From contig JAPOIM010000025.1 in NCBI GenBank assembly GCA_029978905.1, positions 1-49,110 of the forward strand: 49,110 nt of DNA, read 5' to 3'. Made by a program: the position numbers and the translations under genes. The DNA comes from Planctomycetota bacterium (GTDB taxonomy: Bacteria > Planctomycetota > Planctomycetia > Pirellulales > UBA1268). The notes beneath the pieces were generated by a model, which saw only the letters and a program-made list of their open reading frames with translations, made no database searches and was not told the DNA's origin. This document shows positions 45,661 through 49,110 of the stretch, piece by piece. Every line of letters starts with the position of its first letter. The stretch's first letter is position 1.

Positions 45661-45814
45661 TCACGTCCTCGGTGACAGAGTTGTCTCGACTGATGTTGCC
45701 CGGCCGGGGATGTTCAAGTGTATACTTAATGAGATGTCGTCGTCGATCAGGAGGTGATGTTTTCCGCCCAGTTCGGTGAGTTTCGTGAAGGCCAGACTGG
45801 TGCCTTCGCCGGGC
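45661..45814. other. Intergenic region with cryptic reading frame and promoter-like motifs
   Basis: On the minus strand a frame without start stays open from about 45840 to a TGA at 45663-45661. It reads like coding sequence (LTELGGKHHLLIDDDISLSI) and may be the remnant of a gene cut by the PIN module. On the plus strand there is TATACT (45721-45726) and AGGAGGTGAT followed by ATG, with 28 codons (MFSAQFGEFREGQ...). I cannot decide which, if either, is used. Confidence 0.3.
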
Positions 45815-46288
45815 TCACGAACCGGGCGACGACGTGCTGGTGAGTGGATTCCACACCTTTTGAAACCCGAACCGATCGAAGTCTTTCACGTTGGCCGTGG
45901 CGAACTCGGTGACACCGAAAGCCTGCAGGCAGAGGGCGGTGCGGCTGTCGTAAATCCGCCGGCGGGCGATCCCGGGCGTTGCGGCTTGCTGCCAGAGGTC
46001 GGCGTGGATTTCTCGGCTGCCTGGTGGAAAGCCAACGGTCTTCCAGACGGGATGCTGACGGTAGTGCTGAACGACCTGCACTGCGGCGGGAGCCGATAAA
46101 GGCTTCTCCACGACAGCCGGATTCCGGAGGAGAAGATAGAACTCGGCAAGCACAAACTCGCTGAGAGCCACATGCTCGTTGCGGGAATGCTGCGTGAGGA
46201 ACTCAAGGCTGCGGAGATGTTCCGGAGCTGCCTCGCTGAAGGCGTAGAGCAGAATGTTTGCGTCGATCGAAAGCATCGAGGATGGCAT
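45815..46288 (-). CDS. PIN-domain protein, probable VapC-type toxin
   Basis: A 157-residue PIN-domain RNase. Acidic active-site residues can be placed at D9 (SIDANILLYAF), E44 (ALSEFVLAEF) and D114 (IYDSRTA), with a fourth polar site in TANVKDFDRFG. It starts seven bases after the stop of a small ribbon-helix-helix-like gene, the usual antitoxin-toxin order. The 3' end is followed by the cryptic frame region. Toxicity is inferred from family and context. Confidence 0.8.
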   Translation of the reverse strand: MPSSMLSIDANILLYAFSEAAPEHLRSLEFLTQHSRNEHVALSEFVLAEFYLLLRNPAVVEKPLSAPAAVQVVQHYRQHPVWKTVGFPPGSREIHADLWQQAATPGIARRRIYDSRTALCLQAFGVTEFATANVKDFDRFGFQKVWNPLTSTSSPGS

Positions 46289-46295
46289 TCACGGA

Positions 46296-46556
46296 TCATG
46301 GGCAGGGGAGTTGCGGATCGGCATCGCTCCATGAGGCGTCACGCAACTGGGCGGCGGTGAGGCCTTTCCAGCCAACGCTGGGTGACGTGGGCGGCGTCCA
46401 CGCATCCCGCGGAGTGCGGGGCGGCTCTGGATACACCTGGAGCAAGAGTTCGGCCCCGCGGCGGAAGGTCTCTGCAAGCGACCATTCCCGCTGCTTGGCG
46501 AAACGGCGGAGTTCGCGAAACAGTTCTTCCGGAACCTGAATCTGGGTCTTGTTCAT
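46296..46556 (-). CDS. Probable antitoxin partner of the PIN-domain protein
   Basis: An 86-residue protein. Residues 1-45 (MNKTQIQVPEELFRELRRFA, then REWSLAETFRRGAELLL) look like a ribbon-helix-helix DNA-binding domain: a short strand followed by two helices. The C-terminal 40 residues, proline-rich, are likely the disordered segment that binds the toxin. The frame is open upstream, but this ATG begins the conserved strand. Probably represses its own promoter. Confidence 0.7.
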   Translation of the reverse strand: MNKTQIQVPEELFRELRRFAKQREWSLAETFRRGAELLLQVYPEPPRTPRDAWTPPTSPSVGWKGLTAAQLRDASWSDADPQLPCP

Positions 46557-46632
46557 GCTGGAGATTTTCAGTCTCCGACAATCCAATGTCAACGCTTCGG
46601 CCTGGCCTGGCGGGGTGCTGATGGCGACGGCG

Positions 46633-46667
46633 TATGATGGGGCGGCCGCGATGAGTGTTCGGCCGCC
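46633..46667 (+). promoter_or_regulatory. TATGAT box and stem-loop ahead of the ECF sigma gene
   Basis: TATGAT (46633-46638) is followed directly by GGCGGCC, a 13-base loop and GGCCGCC (46641-46667), ending 25 bases before the sigma ATG. If TATGAT is a -10 box, transcription would start in the stem-loop. It could be an operator or a 5' leader hairpin. Confidence 0.35.
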
Positions 46668-46692
46668 GTGAGTCTGCAAACGTTGTCTGTCC

Positions 46693-47298
46693 ATGCCGCG
46701 ATCCTCCCTCTACACCCGCGCTTCGCTCTTGCTGCGGCTGCACGACGCGCCCGACGACACGTCGGCGTGGGAGGAGTTTGTGCGGATCTACAGCCGGCAT
46801 GTGGTGCGATGGTGCCGTCACTACGGGCTGCAGGAGAACGACGCGCAGGACGTGGCGCAGGATGTGCTCGTGCGGTTCTGGCAGCATGCCGCGGCCTTTG
46901 AGTACGACCCGCAGCAGCGATTTCGTGGATACCTACGGCGGATCGTGACGTCGGTCGTGTCAGACCGCACCAGGCGGCGAAAGGCTGAGACGCTCGGCCG
47001 CAGCGAGGAGGTGCAGCAGCTGCTCGATTCCGCCCCCGCTCGGGAAGACCTGATCGCACGGATCGAAGCGGCCTACGACACCGAACTGATGGCGGTCGCC
47101 ATGCGGGAGGTGGAAGGCCGCGTGAAGCCCCACACCTGGCGGGCCTTCCAGATGCTCGCCCTCGAAGGGCATTCTGGGGCTGCCGTCGCCGAAGAACTCG
47201 GGATGGAGGTCAACACGGCCTACGTGGCCCGCAAGAAGGTGCAGCGGATGATCCGCGAGGCGGTCGTCAAACTCGGTGGCGACGACGGCGAAGGCTAA
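46693..47298 (+). CDS. ECF-type RNA polymerase sigma factor
   Basis: A 201-residue sigma-70 family factor of the planctomycete ECF kind. Region 2 covers residues 26-97: WEEFVRIYSRHVVRWCRHYG, ENDAQDVAQDVLVRFW and FRGYLRRIVTSVVSDRTR. Region 4 is near 148-196 (WRAFQMLALEGHSGAAVAEEL, then VNTAYVARKKVQRMI). No anti-sigma gene follows. The last 30 coding bases, read on the other strand, encode the arginine run of a PEP-CTERM-like tail (stop at 47267-47269). A decayed copy lies about 1.55 kb downstream. Confidence 0.9.
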   Translation: MPRSSLYTRASLLLRLHDAPDDTSAWEEFVRIYSRHVVRWCRHYGLQENDAQDVAQDVLVRFWQHAAAFEYDPQQRFRGYLRRIVTSVVSDRTRRRKAETLGRSEEVQQLLDSAPAREDLIARIEAAYDTELMAVAMREVEGRVKPHTWRAFQMLALEGHSGAAVAEELGMEVNTAYVARKKVQRMIREAVVKLGGDDGEG

Positions 47299-47323
47299 TG
47301 GCACCTCCGGCGAGCGGGGCTCC
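47267..47323 (-). pseudogene. PEP-CTERM-like sorting tail remnant overlapping the sigma 3' end
   Basis: On the minus strand this reads GAPLAGGAISLRRRRHRV and a stop. It resembles the end of a PEP-CTERM anchor (small-residue helix, then an Arg run) and matches the tail at 48319-48408 (GAVAAGAITLRRRRRRVV). No PEP motif or gene body survives upstream of it. I infer the stub of a formerly convergent gene; chance from antisense of Gly/Asp codons is the main alternative. Confidence 0.4.
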
Positions 47324-47327
47324 GGAG
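47305..47327 (+). terminator. Hairpin after the ECF sigma gene
   Basis: CTCCGG, an 11-base loop, CCGGAG, seven bases after the sigma stop. The decayed copy downstream has CTGCGG/CCGCAG at the same place, a paired change that keeps the stem. No T run follows. Confidence 0.4.
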
Positions 47328-47429
47328 CGTCGGCGATTCGTTGGATGAGTGACCCGTGTATGCTGAACAGAGTGGCTTCATCTGTCGGCGTTGCTGGAGA
47401 CGCGACTCACGGGAGTGCGGAGAATCTCG

Positions 47430-47834
47430 ATGTCGTGCCGTCGTCTTTTTGCCGATCTCGCGTTGGCGCCGCACGACCGGGCCGCCGTGCTCGAAGCCGC
47501 CGCGGTTCTCGCTGCGCATCTGCCGGTTGAGCGGGTGGTGCTCTACGGTTCAAAGGCCCGCGGCGATGACGATGCCGAGAGCGACATCGACCTGCTGATC
47601 CTCACAAGCCGGCCCATGGGAGTCATCGAAGGCTTTCAGGTGACCGATCTCCTGCAGCCCGTGCAGCATCGGCATCACTGCATCATCAGCCCCCTGCGAC
47701 TCAGCACTGAGGAGTGGGAGCATGGTGTCTACCAGGTGCTTGGGATCCGTCACGAAATCGATCGCGACGGCGTTGATGTGCCGCTGGAAAACGGCATGCA
47801 TCCGGTCGAGCCAACGGAGCCCTCTGCCGCATGA
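47430..47834 (+). CDS. MNT-domain nucleotidyltransferase (MNT/HEPN pair)
   Basis: A 134-residue minimal nucleotidyltransferase. The active site is GSKARGDDDAESDIDL (residues 40-55), fitting GSx10DxD, with D52 and D54 as metal ligands. GGAG lies seven bases before the ATG. It overlaps the next gene by ATGA. In known MntA-HepT modules this protein is the antitoxin that adds AMP to the HEPN toxin. Confidence 0.85.
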   Translation: MSCRRLFADLALAPHDRAAVLEAAAVLAAHLPVERVVLYGSKARGDDDAESDIDLLILTSRPMGVIEGFQVTDLLQPVQHRHHCIISPLRLSTEEWEHGVYQVLGIRHEIDRDGVDVPLENGMHPVEPTEPSAA

Positions 47835-48229
47835 GCCCAGATGAAGCACGAAATGATGTGATCGCCTGGTCGCTCAAGCGAGCCTCGATCCGGCTCGATG
47901 CGGCAGAGCGGGAGCTTGCAGCGGGTGTGCCGCAACTTGCCGCAGACCACGCCTACTACGCTTGCTTTCACCTGGTTTCTGCGGTGTTTCTCCGGGACGG
48001 GCTCACGATGAAGAGGCACTCCGCCGTGCGGGCAGCACTGCACGAGAGACTGATCCAAACCGGACGGCTTGATCGGCAGTGGGGAAAGATCTTCGACCGC
48101 TTGGCTGAACTCCGAACCAAGTCGGTATATACCGCGCTGTTCGATCTGGATGCGGAGGCGGGGCGAACGATCGTTGACGATGCGTTGGGCCTTGCAGCGG
48201 AACTTCGCCGCATGCTTTCGGGCGAGTGA
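47831..48229 (+). CDS. HEPN-domain protein (MNT/HEPN pair)
   Basis: A 132-residue all-helical protein. AADHAYYACFHLVSAVFLRDGL (in two helices) and KRHSAVRAALHERLIQTG match the HEPN domain (PF05168 type). The RX4-6H RNase motif is not clear: the nearest are R55...H63 and R67...H71, both of the wrong spacing. So ribonuclease activity is uncertain. It overlaps the MNT gene by four bases. Confidence 0.82.
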   Translation: MSPDEARNDVIAWSLKRASIRLDAAERELAAGVPQLAADHAYYACFHLVSAVFLRDGLTMKRHSAVRAALHERLIQTGRLDRQWGKIFDRLAELRTKSVYTALFDLDAEAGRTIVDDALGLAAELRRMLSGE

Positions 48230-48246
48230 TGGAGTGGATCGCACAG

Positions 48247-48353
48247 GCCGCGATTCTCCCTCCACGCCCGTGCTTCTCTCCTGCAGGAAGGTGCAGCGGA
48301 TGATCCGTGTGGTGGTGGTCAAACTACTCGGCGGCGGCGACGGCGAAGGGTGA
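48247..48353 (+). pseudogene. Internally deleted remnant of an ECF sigma factor gene
   Basis: Bases 48247-48284 match sigma gene bases 46695-46732 with six differences in 38, mostly transitions. From 48287 the sequence matches the sigma 3' end from 47235 onward, with a three-base insertion, past the stop codon. The middle 500 bases are gone, the ATG has become AGG and the two parts are in different frames. It is not translated as a sigma factor. Confidence 0.75.
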
Positions 48354-48408
48354 TGGCACCTGCGGCGACCGCTCCGCAGCCGAGCAGGGCGAGGGTGGAG
48401 GGGTCGGT
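48319..48408 (-). pseudogene. Second PEP-CTERM sorting tail directly after the PEP-CTERM gene
   Basis: Reads TDPSTLALLGCGAVAAGAIT then LRRRRRRVV and stop: a recognisable PEP-CTERM tail (DPST for PEPS, a small-residue helix, an Arg run). It starts at the stop codon of the intact PEP-CTERM gene and is in another frame, so it is not translated as part of it. It overlaps the sigma remnant on the other strand. Likely the end of an older PEP-CTERM gene whose body was replaced. Confidence 0.65.
48360..48379. terminator. Hairpin between the PEP-CTERM gene and the sigma remnant
   Basis: CTGCGG, an eight-base loop, CCGCAG. It corresponds to the CTCCGG/CCGGAG hairpin after the intact sigma gene, with a compensating base-pair change, and lies 29 bases past the PEP-CTERM stop on the minus strand. 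Confidence 0.4.
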
Positions 48409-49110
48409 CAGGCCCGCTTGCGTCGCCGCCACATCGAGAAGCCACCGCAGGCCAGGCCGGCGAAGGCGATCAGCGAGGTCGGCGGCTCCGGCACGGTCTG
48501 GATGGAGACGTTGTCGATGTACACGCTCTGTGTTGCCGCTCCATCAAAACCGTTGAAGGCGAACGTGTCGCCCGCTACCGGGGTAAAGCCAGGGATGGGG
48601 AGGTTCGAAACCAACGAGGATCCCCCGTAGTTGACACTCAATCCGGTGCTGGCGTCCCAGGAGATGGTCGTCAGTTGATACTGACTTGAGTTAAGCAGCG
48701 AGGAGACAACGGGAGTGCCGATATTCGAACTGATCTGCGTGTTGTTGTACCACACCTGAATCTCTCGGGTCTCCGGTGGCGAGCGTCCAACTTGGTACGT
48801 TCTGAACGACACCGTCAGGAGGTTCACCGCTTTTCCCACCTCGTACATGCCACCGGTTCCGCCGTTGGTGTAGGCCGACGTGGTGTTGGTAATGGTGCCG
48901 AAGTTAAAGCCCAACGTATCGCCAGGCGTGATGGAGCCGCCGGAATTGTAATTCAGCCATTCGAACGAAGCGGTGAAACTCGTCACCGCTACGCCGGGAT
49001 CCAAGTTCGGCAAGAACCAATTCCCAAAACTGCCGCCGCTTTGATCAATCAGCCGCAGCGCGTTTCCACTCGACGGGACACTTTGCACGGAAGTGATGCC
49101 CGTTACGGTG
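48408..49110 (-). CDS. PEP-CTERM sorting domain protein (5' end outside window)
   Basis: Partial: the frame stays open to the right edge, so the start and signal peptide are missing. The visible 234 residues form a beta-rich, Ser/Thr/Asn/Gly-rich extracellular domain (for example VTSFTASFEWLNYNSGGS). The C-terminus is a PEP-CTERM anchor: TVPEPPTSLIAFAGLACGG, then FSMWRRRKRA. Exosortase would cleave near the PEP motif after export. No exosortase gene is in the window. An older sorting tail follows immediately in another frame. Confidence 0.9.
   Translation of the reverse strand, partial: TVTGITSVQSVPSSGNALRLIDQSGGSFGNWFLPNLDPGVAVTSFTASFEWLNYNSGGSITPGDTLGFNFGTITNTTSAYTNGGTGGMYEVGKAVNLLTVSFRTYQVGRSPPETREIQVWYNNTQISSNIGTPVVSSLLNSSQYQLTTISWDASTGLSVNYGGSSLVSNLPIPGFTPVAGDTFAFNGFDGAATQSVYIDNVSIQTVPEPPTSLIAFAGLACGGFSMWRRRKRA

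Noticed and set aside
46694..46901. Alternative frames over the start of the ECF sigma gene
   Set aside because: Only the frame starting at 46693 gives sigma region 2 and region 4 motifs in one chain.
1..49110. CRISPR arrays, tRNA or rRNA genes, insertion sequences
   Set aside because: Looked for regular repeats, TTCGA-containing T-arms and transposase motifs on both strands; none found.

Overview
The window looks like a chromosomal stretch of a high-GC member of the Planctomycetes. This is inferred from a combination of gene types, not from a marker gene: long N-terminal extensions ahead of signal peptides, a WD40 propeller carrying the planctomycete-type GPGRA.NGNFVLS tail, a two-domain secreted sulfatase, DPFG-rich C-termini, a PEP-CTERM protein, and an ECF sigma factor of the planctomycete type. 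I see no rRNA, tRNA, CRISPR array, insertion sequence or phage gene.

Layout. 0-6.9 kb: a polysaccharide pyruvyl transferase-like gene divergent from a family 4 glycosyltransferase, a fucose/arabinose isomerase-fold protein divergent from an exported WD40 protein, and a small signal-anchor protein. 6.9-13.3 kb: a co-directional run thiS-thiG-hisF-pilT-(PilB-like pseudo-ATPase)-(CvpA-like)-(membrane protein), with TGATG stop/start overlaps at thiG/hisF and pilT/pilB-like. 13.4-17.1 kb, minus strand: epmA, a universal stress protein and metG. 17.1-24.1 kb: a thioredoxin-serine protease fusion, a TIGR03790-like secreted protein, and a tightly coupled run of M28 peptidase/glutaminyl cyclase, a lipoyl-like domain protein and lnt. 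24.2-31 kb: a coiled-coil membrane protein, a 49-residue membrane microprotein, a PQQ-type propeller and a 1343-residue helical protein of unknown function. 31-34.3 kb: a lipB-like gene overlapping lipA, a 99-residue protein and a secreted SGNH esterase. 34.4-39.5 kb, minus strand: argH, a HEAT-like exported protein with a degenerate receiver domain, and a sigma-54 activator. 39.7-45 kb: a DinG-type helicase and the double sulfatase. 45.1-49.1 kb is accessory: a Uma2 nuclease, a PIN/antitoxin pair, an ECF sigma factor, an MNT/HEPN pair and a PEP-CTERM protein that runs off the right edge.

The most unusual DNA is at 46.7-48.5 kb. The ECF sigma gene has a decayed, internally deleted copy about 1.55 kb downstream, with the MNT/HEPN pair lying between the two. 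The 3' end of both copies, read on the opposite strand, encodes a PEP-CTERM-like sorting tail (small-residue helix plus an arginine run). In the decayed copy this tail begins exactly at the stop codon of the intact PEP-CTERM gene, so two sorting tails lie in tandem in different frames. This suggests an ancestral convergent sigma/PEP-CTERM gene pair with overlapping 3' ends that has been duplicated and rearranged.

A second theme is proteins that keep a fold but have lost key residues: a PilB-like protein without Walker A, a LipB-like protein without the Lys/Cys dyad next to an intact LipA, a lipoyl domain without the lysine, a receiver domain without the phosphoacceptor Asp, and a DinG lacking one of four FeS cysteines.
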